A stretch of DNA of 64,000 bases from Agarivorans litoreus (lineage in GTDB: Bacteria; Pseudomonadota; Gammaproteobacteria; Enterobacterales; Celerinatantimonadaceae), in assembly GCF_019649015.1 (NCBI RefSeq), contig NZ_BLPI01000001.1:1835001-1899000 (forward strand), written 5' to 3'. Below the pieces are notes generated by a model. The model was not told the DNA's origin and did no database searches. It saw nothing but the letters and a program-made list of their open reading frames with translations. The position numbers and the translations under genes are program-made. Positions 17,257 through 26,176 of this stretch are shown here, piece by piece (the stretch's first letter is position 1; each line of letters starts with the position of its first letter).

Positions 17257-18534
17257 CTAAAGCAAATCTCGAATTCGGTAATAGGTCATGGCAAGCACTA
17301 AGGCGGGAGTACGTAATAAGCGCCCACCAGGAAAAGGCATGTGTGGAATTTTATCGAATATGTCAAAGCGCTCAGAGGTGGCCATAATCGATTCCGCCAT
17401 TAGCTTGCCCGCCAAACCCGTAGCTGCAATGCCGTGGCCGGAGAAGCCTTGGGCAAAATACACATTTGGCGCTATTCGGCCAAAGTGAGGCGCACGGTTA
17501 ATAGTGATGCCGACATTACCGCCCCAGGCAAACTCCACCGGTTCATCGCTTAATTGAGGAAATACCCAATCCATGCGTTGTTTCATGGTTTGCGCTAAAT
17601 TACGTGGTTCAATACCTGAATAACTCACTCGGCCACCAAACAACATGCGGTGATCGCCAGAACAGCGGTAATAATCCAGTACAAAGTTGATGTCGCATAC
17701 CGCCATGTTGTTGGCGATCAGTTCGCGTGCACGCTCTTCACCTAAGGGTTTCGTGGCACAAATATAAGTCCCTACCGGCATTACTTTGCTTTCTAGCTTA
17801 CTGTTTAGTCCTTCCATATAGGCATTACAGGCCAACACCACGTGTTGGCAACTCACGCTAGCCTGCGCGGTATGAAGTTTAACTTTAGCGCCGTGTTCAA
17901 TTTTGATGACCTTGCTGTCTTCATAAATGCTAGCGCCAGCTTGTTCGGCAGCCTTTACCAAGCCTAAGGTGTAATTAAGCGGATGTAAGTGACCGCTATT
18001 TGAATCAAACATCCCACCCAAGTAACGTGGACTATTAAGTTGGCTGGCGAGTTGCTCTTGCGACCAATACTGTAAATGCTCATAGCCGTAGTCTTCACTC
18101 AGCTGCTGCTGCCATGCTTTTAACTCGCGAACATGACGATCTTTAATCGCTACGTGAATTTGGCCATCTTGCCAATCACAATCGATTTGGTGTTTGCGAA
18201 TGTTGTCTTTAGTAACAGCTAGCGATTCAACCGAGAGATCCCACAATTTTTTGGCATCATCTTTACCCACTAATTTCTCTAGGGTGGACTGTTCACTGGC
18301 CCAGCCAAAAATAGCTTGCCCGCCACTTCGTCCCGAGGCTCCCCAGCCCACGCGACTACCTTCCAGCAAAATAACCTTATAACCTTGGCTGGCTAACTCT
18401 AGTGCGGTGCTAGCGCCAGTTATACCGGCACCCACTACACATACATCAGCCTGATGCTCGCCTTGTAGCTGCGGATAATCTAAGTGCACATTTGCACTCG
18501 CCGCATAATATGAATTTGCATGCTGCGCTTTCAT
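17257..18534 (-). CDS. puuB: Gamma-glutamylputrescine oxidase PuuB
   Basis: A 425-residue FAD-dependent amine oxidase of the DadA fold. The Rossmann dinucleotide motif is VCVVGAGITGASTALELA (residues 31-48), followed by VILLEGSRVGWGASGRSGGQ. The N-terminal SYYAASANVH and C-terminal PHMPFPGGRLLRTPALVLAMTYYRIRDLL match E. coli PuuB (426 residues). It oxidises gamma-glutamylputrescine to gamma-glutamyl-gamma-aminobutyraldehyde, releasing H2O2 and ammonia. The ribosome site is AAGGTG. It lies 38 bases after the puuA-like gene and is surely co-transcribed with it. Confidence 0.93.
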   Translation of the reverse strand: MKAQHANSYYAASANVHLDYPQLQGEHQADVCVVGAGITGASTALELASQGYKVILLEGSRVGWGASGRSGGQAIFGWASEQSTLEKLVGKDDAKKLWDLSVESLAVTKDNIRKHQIDCDWQDGQIHVAIKDRHVRELKAWQQQLSEDYGYEHLQYWSQEQLASQLNSPRYLGGMFDSNSGHLHPLNYTLGLVKAAEQAGASIYEDSKVIKIEHGAKVKLHTAQASVSCQHVVLACNAYMEGLNSKLESKVMPVGTYICATKPLGEERARELIANNMAVCDINFVLDYYRCSGDHRMLFGGRVSYSGIEPRNLAQTMKQRMDWVFPQLSDEPVEFAWGGNVGITINRAPHFGRIAPNVYFAQGFSGHGIAATGLAGKLMAESIMATSERFDIFDKIPHMPFPGGRLLRTPALVLAMTYYRIRDLL

Positions 18535-18572
18535 TTTCTCACCTTAAACTAAAAAACAAATCTGCTGTTGCA

Positions 18573-19943
18573 CTACACCATTTGCTGATACCACTTCTGC
18601 TCTAAAGGTGTTACTTGCGCTTCAAAGCGCTGCCACTCATTAAGTTTATTGGCATGGTATACATGGCTAAAATCTGCACCTAGTAGCGACCACAAGGTGG
18701 AGTGCTCAAATTCGGCTAAGGCCTGTTCCCAAGAGCTTGGTAAGGCAGGAGCTGGCACTTTGCTGGCATCGCCAGTTACCGCTTCAGGGCAATCCAGCTG
18801 CTGGTCTAAGCCATGGGTAATCCCGGCCAATAAGGCCGACATAACAATATAAGGATTACAATCAGCGCCTGCTACGCGATGTTCAATGCGGGTATTCTCA
18901 GCGCTGCCAGAGGGTATGCGCAAGGCAACAGTGCGGTTGTCCCAGCCCCAATTAGCCTGCAGCGGCACAAACATGTCGGGTTGAAAACGACGATAAGAAT
19001 TGGCATTAGGTGCCAGCAAGGCAATTGCCTGCGGCATAGTGTTCAACAAACCCGCCAAAGCATATTCAAGCAAGCCTTGGTCAGTAGCAAAAAGGTTATG
19101 CCCGTGCTTATCCAACATACTAATATGCACATGGCAGCCATTGCCGGAGTGTTCGGCATAAGGTTTGGCCATAAATGTCGCGAGGTAACCGTGCTGTTTA
19201 GCCACGGCCTTTATGGCTCTCTTTAGCAAAATAGCTTGATCACAAGCTAGCAAAGGATCGGTTTGATGCTGTAAAGTCACCTCGAATTGCCCAGGGGCAT
19301 ATTCGGCAATAACATTGTCGCTAGGAATATTTTGAGTGTGGCAATAGTCTTGGATATCCCGAATAAACGCATCAAACTCATCTAACTCATCAAGAGAGTA
19401 TACTTGGGTTTGCTGCATTCGCTGCTGCGACTTTGGCAATAATGGTGCTTGAGGCTGACGATTTTCGCTGCGAGCATCAAGTAAGTAAAACTCCCACTCA
19501 ATGGCCACACAGGGAAATAAATTTTGCTGATACAATTCTTGCAATACTTTACTAAGTAATTGTCGCGGGTCTGCAAAAAATGGCGAACCATCAACTTCAT
19601 GCATGGTTAACAAAGCTTGCGCAGCGTTTTTCTTCCAAGGGATCATCGACAAGCTATGTGGTAACAAGTGACAAATTCGGTCGCCATCACCTTGCTCAAA
19701 ACCTAATCCGGTTTCCTCCACGGTATCGCCACAAATATCTAGCGCAAATACCGAAGCGGGTAAACACATTCCCTCTTGGGCAATTTTGGCTAAAGCCGCA
19801 GGCTCAATGCGCTTTCCGCGAATCACACCATTCATGTCAGAAAGCATTAGATCAATACTTTCTAATTGCGGATGAGCCGCCAAAAAATCCTCTACTTGTT
19901 GAAGCATGCTGATGGGTTGAATCTGTGATTGGTGTTTCAACAT
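18573..19943 (-). CDS. puuA: Gamma-glutamylputrescine synthetase PuuA
   Basis: A 456-residue glutamine synthetase-fold ligase. The N-terminal segment IDLMLSDMNGVIRGKRIEP and LPASVFALDICGDTVEETGLGFEQGDGDR closely resemble E. coli PuuA (472 residues). Catalytic-domain motifs include EWEFYLLD, NGCHVHISM, APNANSYRRFQPDMFVP and NRTVALRIPSG. It ligates putrescine to the gamma-carboxyl of glutamate using ATP, the first step of the Puu pathway. It is transcribed divergently from a second paralogue at 20178, with two copies of a palindromic motif between them, and heads the leftward puuA-puuB unit. Confidence 0.92.
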   Translation of the reverse strand: MLKHQSQIQPISMLQQVEDFLAAHPQLESIDLMLSDMNGVIRGKRIEPAALAKIAQEGMCLPASVFALDICGDTVEETGLGFEQGDGDRICHLLPHSLSMIPWKKNAAQALLTMHEVDGSPFFADPRQLLSKVLQELYQQNLFPCVAIEWEFYLLDARSENRQPQAPLLPKSQQRMQQTQVYSLDELDEFDAFIRDIQDYCHTQNIPSDNVIAEYAPGQFEVTLQHQTDPLLACDQAILLKRAIKAVAKQHGYLATFMAKPYAEHSGNGCHVHISMLDKHGHNLFATDQGLLEYALAGLLNTMPQAIALLAPNANSYRRFQPDMFVPLQANWGWDNRTVALRIPSGSAENTRIEHRVAGADCNPYIVMSALLAGITHGLDQQLDCPEAVTGDASKVPAPALPSSWEQALAEFEHSTLWSLLGADFSHVYHANKLNEWQRFEAQVTPLEQKWYQQMV

Positions 19944-19990
19944 AATTAACAGTCCCTTGGCTAAATCGTCCCCTAATCCCTATAAATTTA

Positions 19991-20004
19991 CAACACAGTG
20001 TTAA
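19991..20004 (-). promoter_or_regulatory. Putative PuuR-like operator, site 1
   Basis: Leftward TTAACACTGTGTTG, containing the perfect palindrome AACAC-A-GTGTT (19992-20002). It differs at one base from site 2 at 20063 and lies 48 bases upstream of the leftward puuA start. The PuuR-like regulator is encoded at 27048. Binding is inferred. Confidence 0.5.
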
Positions 20005-20062
20005 GTATAATGCAAATTAAATTGAACAATAAGCTGAAAAAGGGACTATATTTAGTTTTTAT

Positions 20063-20076
20063 TTAACACTCTGTTG
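20063..20076 (+). promoter_or_regulatory. Putative PuuR-like operator, site 2
   Basis: TTAACACTCTGTTG, matching site 1 at 13 of 14 positions in opposite orientation, about 100 bases upstream of the rightward glutamylpolyamine synthetase operon. Confidence 0.5.
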
Positions 20077-20177
20077 ACTTTAATGAAAAATCATGACAAT
20101 TGTTAATAGTGCGGGGTGAAAATTAGGCAAAGTAAGAAGCTGCCCCAATTTACTTAACAGATTTATGACAGGTGATT

Positions 20178-21509
20178 ATGGATAACGTCAGGAAGTGGTT
20201 TGAGCAAAACCGAATAACCGAAGTTGAGTGTCTCATCCCCGATATAACCGGTAATGCTCGCGGCAAAATTATCCCCGCTAACAAATATCTGAAAGAAGGC
20301 GGTATGCGCCTGCCTGAATCAATTTTTTACCAAACAGTGACTGGTGACTGGCCTGACGATGACGACTTATTCGATTGGACCGAAAAAGACATGCGCTTGG
20401 AGCCAGATACCGACAGCCTGCGTTTTGTACCTTGGGCCAAAGAGCCTACTGCTCAGCTTATTCACGATTGTTACGACAGCCAAGGCGAGTTGATTGGCAT
20501 GGCGCCACGCTCTGTTCTGAAAAAAGTACTCGCACTGTATGAGAAAGAAGGCTGGAAGCCGATTGTAGCGCCAGAGCTAGAGTTTTTCTTAGTGAAGAAA
20601 AACCTCGACTGGGACTATCCACTAGAGCCACCCATTGGGCGTAATGGTCGTCCAGAAACTGCACGTCAGTCTTTTAGCATTGATGCGGTAAATGAGTTTG
20701 ATCCGCTGTTTGAAGACATGTACGACTACTGCGAAGCACAGAACCTAGATGTAGATACCTTGGTCCATGAATCTGGTGCAGCGCAAATGGAAATTAACTT
20801 TGATCACGGCGAGCCAACGTTAGCCTGTGACCAAGTATTTCTTTTCAAACGCACCATGCGCGAAGCAGCCTTACAGCATGATACCTATGCCACGTTCATG
20901 GCTAAGCCAATGGAAGATGAACCTGGTAGCGCCATGCATATTCACCAAAGCCTAGAAGACTTTAATGGCAACAACTTGTTTGCTAACGAAGATGGCAGCA
21001 ATAGCCAGTTGTTTTTAAGTTTTATCGCCGGTTTACAGCAATTTACTCCCGCTAGCATTGCCTTTTATGCCCCTAACGTGAACAGCTATCGACGCTTAAT
21101 GTTTGGCGACTCGGCGCCGATTAATTTGCAATGGGGCATCGACAATCGCACCGTGGGTTTACGTGTGCCACTATCAGATCCGCAAAATCGCCGCGTAGAA
21201 AACCGCTTTGCCGGCGCCGACGCCAACCCTTATCTAGCCATGGCGCTTACCTTAGCCTGCGGCTACATCGGCATGAAAAAACAATTGACACCTTCGGCCG
21301 AAGAAACCGGTGATGTAAGCGAGGATCGCTACACTCTACCCGGCACTTTAGAGGAAGCATTGGTTGAGTTAGAGCAATGCGACGAACTAAAAGAAATACT
21401 AGGTGAACGCTTTGTGAACTGTTACGTGGCAGTAAAACGTAAGGAATACCAAACCTACTTCAAGGTCATTAGTTCTTGGGAACGTGAGTTTTTGTTACTC
21501 AACGTATAA
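20178..21509 (+). CDS. Glutamylpolyamine synthetase (second PuuA-type paralogue)
   Basis: A 443-residue glutamine synthetase-fold protein starting MDNVRKWFEQNRITEVECL. Motifs: APELEFFLVKK, SAMHIHQSL, APNVNSYRRLMFGDSAPINLQWG and NRTVGLRVPLSD. It differs clearly from the PuuA at 18573 and resembles the Pseudomonas Spu/Pau glutamylpolyamine synthetases, so it may act on another polyamine (spermidine, cadaverine, diaminopropane) or be an isozyme; this is inference. I chose the ATG at 20178, with AGG at 20171-20173, over a GTG six bases upstream. First gene of a seven-gene rightward operon. Confidence 0.88.
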   Translation: MDNVRKWFEQNRITEVECLIPDITGNARGKIIPANKYLKEGGMRLPESIFYQTVTGDWPDDDDLFDWTEKDMRLEPDTDSLRFVPWAKEPTAQLIHDCYDSQGELIGMAPRSVLKKVLALYEKEGWKPIVAPELEFFLVKKNLDWDYPLEPPIGRNGRPETARQSFSIDAVNEFDPLFEDMYDYCEAQNLDVDTLVHESGAAQMEINFDHGEPTLACDQVFLFKRTMREAALQHDTYATFMAKPMEDEPGSAMHIHQSLEDFNGNNLFANEDGSNSQLFLSFIAGLQQFTPASIAFYAPNVNSYRRLMFGDSAPINLQWGIDNRTVGLRVPLSDPQNRRVENRFAGADANPYLAMALTLACGYIGMKKQLTPSAEETGDVSEDRYTLPGTLEEALVELEQCDELKEILGERFVNCYVAVKRKEYQTYFKVISSWEREFLLLNV

Positions 21510-21541
21510 ACCCAGAGTTAACTCAGCCACAAGGAGGCGAA

Positions 21542-22900
21542 ATGAGCACAGCAACATTGACGATACAACAACAAGACAGCGCCCACTGTTTACACCCTTT
21601 CACTAACTTTAAAGAGTTAAATGCCAAGGGAGCTAGAGTGATAGAACGAGGCGACGGTGTGTTTGTATTCGACAGTGAGGGCAATAAGTTGCTCGATGCC
21701 ATGGCCGGCTTGTGGTGTGTAAATCTAGGTTATGGTCGCCAAGAATTAGTTGATGCTGCAGCCAAACAAATGCAACAGCTGCCTTACTACAATCTGTTTT
21801 TTCAAACTACTCATAGCCCTGCTGTTGAGCTATCAGCACTGTTGGCAGAACTCGCGCCAGAGGGTTTAAATCAGGCCTTTTTTACCGGCTCGGGTTCAGA
21901 ATGTAACGATACGGTAGTGCGCATGGTACGCCACTATTGGACCAGTAAAGGACAGCCCGATAAGTTAGAAATAATTAGTCGCAACAATGCTTACCATGGT
22001 AGCACCATGGCAGGTGCTAGCTTAGGTGGCATGGGCTTTATGCATGCCCAAGGTGGCTTACCATTGCCCAATATTAGCCACATCGATCAACCTTATTGGT
22101 TTGAAGAAGGCCAAGGTCAAGATCCGCAACAGTTTGGTTTAGAACGCGCCCAGCAGCTAGAGCAAAAAATTCTAGAGTTAGGTGAAGACAAGGTGGCAGC
22201 ATTTATCGCCGAACCTATCCAAGGTGCAGGTGGCGTAATTATTCCACCAGATTCCTACTGGCCTGAGATTCAACGTATTTGTGACAAATACGATATTTTA
22301 TTGGTAGTAGACGAAGTGATCTGTGGATTTGGCCGCACTGGTGAATGGTTTGCCAGCCAAACCTATAATATTAAACCCGATTTAATGTGCTTGGCTAAAG
22401 GCATTACCTCGGGTTATCTGCCACTTGGCGCGGTAATGGTGTCAGATAAGGTGGCTAAAGGCCTAACCGAGGCCGATACCGAATTTGCCCATGGCTTTAC
22501 CTATTCTGGCCACCCAGCAGCTTGCGCGGTAGCCATTGAAAACATTCGCATCATGCAGCAAGAGAACATTATTAGCCGCGTACGTGATGAAATCGCCCCT
22601 TATTTAGCCCAACGCTGGCAAGAACTGGCTAGCCACCCCCTGGTAGGCGAGGCGCGCAGTAAAGGCATGGTGGCAGCCATAGAGCTGGTTGCCGATAAAA
22701 ACACCCTACAACGCTTTAGCAAAGAGCAAGGCGCTGGCGGTGTGTGTCGCGATATATGCATAAACAATGGGCTTATCATGCGCGCTTGCGGCGATACCAT
22801 GATTATTTCACCCCCATTGGTTATTACAAAACAACAAGTCGATCAGTTAATTACACTGGCAAAACAAAGTTTGGATGACACTCTGCAGGCATTGAGTTAA
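21542..22900 (+). CDS. Class III aminotransferase, polyamine type (SpuC-like)
   Basis: A 452-residue PLP enzyme. Visible are the cofactor phosphate region FTGSGSECNDTVVRM, the NAYHGSTMAGASLGGM segment, the PLP-ring Asp in VVDEVICGFGRTG and the Schiff-base Lys in LAKGITSGYLPLGAVM (about residue 287). Length and sequence fit omega-amino acid/putrescine:pyruvate aminotransferases such as SpuC. It would move the terminal amine of putrescine or another polyamine to pyruvate, giving aminobutyraldehyde. Ribosome site AAGGAGG; it sits between the synthetase and the polyamine-binding protein gene. Confidence 0.9.
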   Translation: MSTATLTIQQQDSAHCLHPFTNFKELNAKGARVIERGDGVFVFDSEGNKLLDAMAGLWCVNLGYGRQELVDAAAKQMQQLPYYNLFFQTTHSPAVELSALLAELAPEGLNQAFFTGSGSECNDTVVRMVRHYWTSKGQPDKLEIISRNNAYHGSTMAGASLGGMGFMHAQGGLPLPNISHIDQPYWFEEGQGQDPQQFGLERAQQLEQKILELGEDKVAAFIAEPIQGAGGVIIPPDSYWPEIQRICDKYDILLVVDEVICGFGRTGEWFASQTYNIKPDLMCLAKGITSGYLPLGAVMVSDKVAKGLTEADTEFAHGFTYSGHPAACAVAIENIRIMQQENIISRVRDEIAPYLAQRWQELASHPLVGEARSKGMVAAIELVADKNTLQRFSKEQGAGGVCRDICINNGLIMRACGDTMIISPPLVITKQQVDQLITLAKQSLDDTLQALS

Positions 22901-22946
22901 TCCGCGAAGCAGTACGAGCAATCACCACAAGGATTTGGAGAACAAC

Positions 22947-24056
22947 ATGAAAAACGCTAGCTTTACCCTAACCCTAGCCTCCCTGTTAACTGCCAGCGCA
23001 TTTACCCTGCAGGCAGCCGAAGAAAAAGTACTTAATGTGTACAACTGGTCTGATTATATCGCCGAAGACACCATCGCCCAGTTTGAAGCCGAAACCGGTA
23101 TTAAAGTGGTTTACGATGTATTCGATTCAAACGAAGTGCTAGAAGCCAAGATTCTTTCCGGCTCAACCGGTTTTGACATTGTGGTGCCAACTTCAGACTT
23201 TTTAGCCCGCCAAGTTCAGGCTGGTGCGTTTATCAAATTAGACAAAACAAAACTGAGCAATTACGGCAATTTAGATGATAAAATTATGTCTATGCTTGAT
23301 GAAACTGCAGATCCGGATAATCAATATGCAGTGCCTTACCTATGGGGAACCACGGGTATAGGTTACAACGTAGACAAAGTTAAAGAAGTATTAGGCGACA
23401 ACGCCCCAGTAGATAGTTGGGATCTGGTATTTAAACCAGAGAATATGGAAAAACTACAAAGCTGTGGAGTAGCATTTTTAAATGCGCCTACCGAGTTATT
23501 TGCAGCTGCGCTGCATTACGTAGGTAAAGATCCAAACAGTGTTGATCCTAACGACTACAAAGACACTGGCGAGGCATACAAACTGCTCAAATCAGTACGC
23601 CCTTATGTGACTTATTTTCACTCTTCGCAATACATTAACGACTTAGCGAACGGTGACATTTGTGTGGCCATTGGCTGGTCTGGTGATGTATTACAAGCCT
23701 CAGATCGCGCTGCCGAAGCCGATAACGGTGTAGTGGTTGAGTACGTTATCCCGCAAGAAGGAGCCTTAGCCTGGTTTGACCTAATGGCCATTCCAGCGGA
23801 TGCACCACATAAAGATAATGCACACAAATTTATTAACTTCTTGCTACAGCCAAAAGTGATTTCGGAGATCTCTAACTACGTATGGTATGCCAACCCAACG
23901 CCTGCCTCTAAAGAGTTTATTGATCCAGAAATTATTGAACATCCGGGTATCTATCCAAGTGACGAAACCTTAGCTAAATTATATGGAGCCAAGGTAATGC
24001 CAGCAAAAGCGTCTCGAACTCTGACACGCTCTTGGACTAAGTTTCTTCAAAACTAA
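22947..24056 (+). CDS. potF: Polyamine ABC transporter, periplasmic binding protein (PotF-like)
   Basis: A 369-residue binding protein with a Sec signal peptide (FTLTLASLLTASAFTLQAA). The mature part starts EEKVLNVYNWSDYIAEDTIAQFEAETGIKVVYDVFDSNE, the standard PotF/SpuD opening with the NWSDY polyamine-binding motif; later CVAIGWSGDVLQA and GALAWFDLMAIP add family contacts. The start at 22947 is set by GGAG six bases upstream. It delivers putrescine or related polyamines to the PotGHI permease encoded next. A hairpin plus T-run follows its stop, which would make it more abundant than the membrane components. Confidence 0.93.
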   Translation: MKNASFTLTLASLLTASAFTLQAAEEKVLNVYNWSDYIAEDTIAQFEAETGIKVVYDVFDSNEVLEAKILSGSTGFDIVVPTSDFLARQVQAGAFIKLDKTKLSNYGNLDDKIMSMLDETADPDNQYAVPYLWGTTGIGYNVDKVKEVLGDNAPVDSWDLVFKPENMEKLQSCGVAFLNAPTELFAAALHYVGKDPNSVDPNDYKDTGEAYKLLKSVRPYVTYFHSSQYINDLANGDICVAIGWSGDVLQASDRAAEADNGVVVEYVIPQEGALAWFDLMAIPADAPHKDNAHKFINFLLQPKVISEISNYVWYANPTPASKEFIDPEIIEHPGIYPSDETLAKLYGAKVMPAKASRTLTRSWTKFLQN

Positions 24057-24061
24057 GTAAT

Positions 24062-24094
24062 CACTTGCCACCCAAGGGTGGCAAGTGCGTTTTT
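24062..24094 (+). terminator. Attenuating hairpin between potF and potG
   Basis: CACTTGCCACC-CAAG-GGTGGCAAGTG at 24062-24087, followed by CG and TTTTT. It is a strong stem within the operon. Partial termination or 3'-end protection of the binding-protein mRNA is the likely effect. Confidence 0.8.
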
Positions 24095-24116
24095 GATTCT
24101 TTATGGAGGATCCGCA

Positions 24117-25256
24117 ATGGCTGCGGTGTCACACATTTCAAAGCTTCCGGTTGATGGCGAGAAAGCCCCAGAACCTTTGTTACACATTGAAAATTTAAGT
24201 AAAGACTACGACGGCGCAATAGCCGTAGACAACGTAAGCCTGACCATAAACAAGGGCGAAATTTTTGCCCTATTGGGTGCATCGGGTTGTGGTAAATCCA
24301 CTTTACTAAGGTTGTTAGCTGGCTTCGAAAAGCCCAGCGCTGGCAAAATTATTCTCGATGGCCAAGAGCTGATTGGCGTGCCTCCTCATCAGCGCCCTGT
24401 GAATATGATGTTTCAATCCTATGCGCTATTTCCCCACATGACCGTGGAACAAAATATCGCCTTTGGCCTAAAACAAGATAAGCTGCCCAAAGATGAAATT
24501 GGCGCAACCGTAGCTAAGATGCTCGAGCTAGTGCGCATGAAAGACTACGCTCGCCGCAAACCGCATCAATTGTCGGGTGGACAGCGTCAACGCGTGGCAC
24601 TGGCTCGTAGCCTAGCTAAACGCCCAAAACTGTTATTGTTAGACGAACCGATGGGTGCACTAGATAAAAACCTGCGTGGTCAAATGCAGCTTGAAGTAGT
24701 GGATATTCTAGAAAAGGTTGGCGTTACCTGCGTAATGGTAACCCACGACCAAGAAGAAGCCATGACCATGGCAAGCCGCATTGCCATTATGAATCGCGGC
24801 CAGTTTATTCAAGTGGGCGAGCCGGAAGAAATTTACGAATACCCCAACTCACGTTTTAGTGCCGAGTTTATTGGCTCTGTAAACGTATTTGAAGGGGTGT
24901 TGCGTGACAATGATAACGACAGCGCAACTATCGACAGCCCAGAACTTGGTTATCCGATTAGCTTAAATCACGGCGTATCATCGGCTCCTGGCGTTCCGTT
25001 CATGGTGGCAGTTCGCCCCGAAAAAATGAGTATTTTCAAAACCCTTAAAGGGCGCCATAACAATGTATGTCAAGGCAAGGTAGAAGACATAGCCTATCTT
25101 GGCGATCAGTCTATTTACTATGTGCGTTTAGCCAGTGGTAAACGGGTCACCGCGGCTATGCCCAATAGCAGCCGCCACCGCAACAATATGCCAACCTGGG
25201 AAGACCAAGTGTACTTGTGCTGGCAAGCCGACAGCTGCGTGGTACTCAAAATATGA
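24117..25256 (+). CDS. potG: Polyamine ABC transporter ATPase (PotG-like)
   Basis: A 379-residue ABC ATPase: Walker A GASGCGKST, Q-loop in MMFQSYALFPHM, signature LSGGQRQRVALARSLA, Walker B LLLLDEPMGALD and switch His in THDQEEAM. The C-terminal TOBE-like part is present (VRPEKMSIF). Start ATG at 24117 after TGGAGGATC; an upstream in-frame start would lie inside the attenuator. It energises the PotHI channel. Its stop overlaps the potH start (ATGA). Confidence 0.94.
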   Translation: MAAVSHISKLPVDGEKAPEPLLHIENLSKDYDGAIAVDNVSLTINKGEIFALLGASGCGKSTLLRLLAGFEKPSAGKIILDGQELIGVPPHQRPVNMMFQSYALFPHMTVEQNIAFGLKQDKLPKDEIGATVAKMLELVRMKDYARRKPHQLSGGQRQRVALARSLAKRPKLLLLDEPMGALDKNLRGQMQLEVVDILEKVGVTCVMVTHDQEEAMTMASRIAIMNRGQFIQVGEPEEIYEYPNSRFSAEFIGSVNVFEGVLRDNDNDSATIDSPELGYPISLNHGVSSAPGVPFMVAVRPEKMSIFKTLKGRHNNVCQGKVEDIAYLGDQSIYYVRLASGKRVTAAMPNSSRHRNNMPTWEDQVYLCWQADSCVVLKI

Positions 25257-26176
25257 CCATGCTTAGCGACAAACTTAAACAAAGGCTTAATCGCTGGGTG
25301 CCAAGTGGGCGCTGCACCATTATGGCGGTGCCTTACTTTTGGCTATTTTTATTCTTTTTAATGCCGTTCTTTATTGTCTTTAAAATCAGTTTTGCCGAGG
25401 CAATGATTGCCATTCCTCCCTATAGTGAGTTAATCACTATGGTGGATGAGCAAGTGCAAATACTGCTCAATTTAGGCAACTATGGTTACTTAATCGAAGA
25501 CGATCTCTACATTAGTTCCTATTTGCAGTCGCTACGCATTGCCGCGATTTCCACCTTTTTGTGTTTTGTGATTGGCTTCCCAATGGCTTGGGCCATCGTG
25601 CATTCAAGCCCTGCTAACAGAAATATCCTGCTAATGCTGATCATTCTACCCTCGTGGACCAGCTTTTTAATTCGGGTTTATGCATGGATAGGCATTCTTA
25701 AAAACAACGGTTTCTTAAACAACATCTTGCTCTACCTAGGTGTTATCGATGAACCGCTGCAAATACTGCACACCGACACAGCCGTTTATATTGGCATTGT
25801 GTATACCTATTTGCCGTTTATGATCCTGCCCTTATACACCGCACTTATGCGAGTTGATTATTCGCTAATAGAAGCGGCACGTGATTTAGGTGCCTCGACC
25901 CTAACGGTGTTATTCAAAGTGCTATTACCGCTAACTAAAGCTGGCATTATTGCAGGCTCAATGTTGGTATTTATTCCCGCAGTAGGTGAGTTTGTTATCC
26001 CTGAGTTACTCGGTGGGCCTGACTCAATCCTAATTGGTAAGGTGCTGTGGCAAGAGTTCTTTAATAACCGTGACTGGCCTGTTGCCGCTGCAGTAGCTTC
26101 GGTAATGCTATTACTATTAATGGTGCCAATTATGTTCTTTTACCGTTATCAAAAACGTGAATTGGAGGCCAGCTAA
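25253..26176 (+). CDS. potH: Polyamine ABC transporter permease (PotH-like)
   Basis: A 307-residue inner-membrane protein with about six hydrophobic helices and the binding-protein-dependent permease EAA loop (LIEAARDLGASTLTVLFKVLLPLTKAGI). It starts at the ATG overlapping the potG stop by four bases. With PotI it forms the heterodimeric translocation path for polyamines. Confidence 0.92.
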   Translation: MTMLSDKLKQRLNRWVPSGRCTIMAVPYFWLFLFFLMPFFIVFKISFAEAMIAIPPYSELITMVDEQVQILLNLGNYGYLIEDDLYISSYLQSLRIAAISTFLCFVIGFPMAWAIVHSSPANRNILLMLIILPSWTSFLIRVYAWIGILKNNGFLNNILLYLGVIDEPLQILHTDTAVYIGIVYTYLPFMILPLYTALMRVDYSLIEAARDLGASTLTVLFKVLLPLTKAGIIAGSMLVFIPAVGEFVIPELLGGPDSILIGKVLWQEFFNNRDWPVAAAVASVMLLLLMVPIMFFYRYQKRELEAS

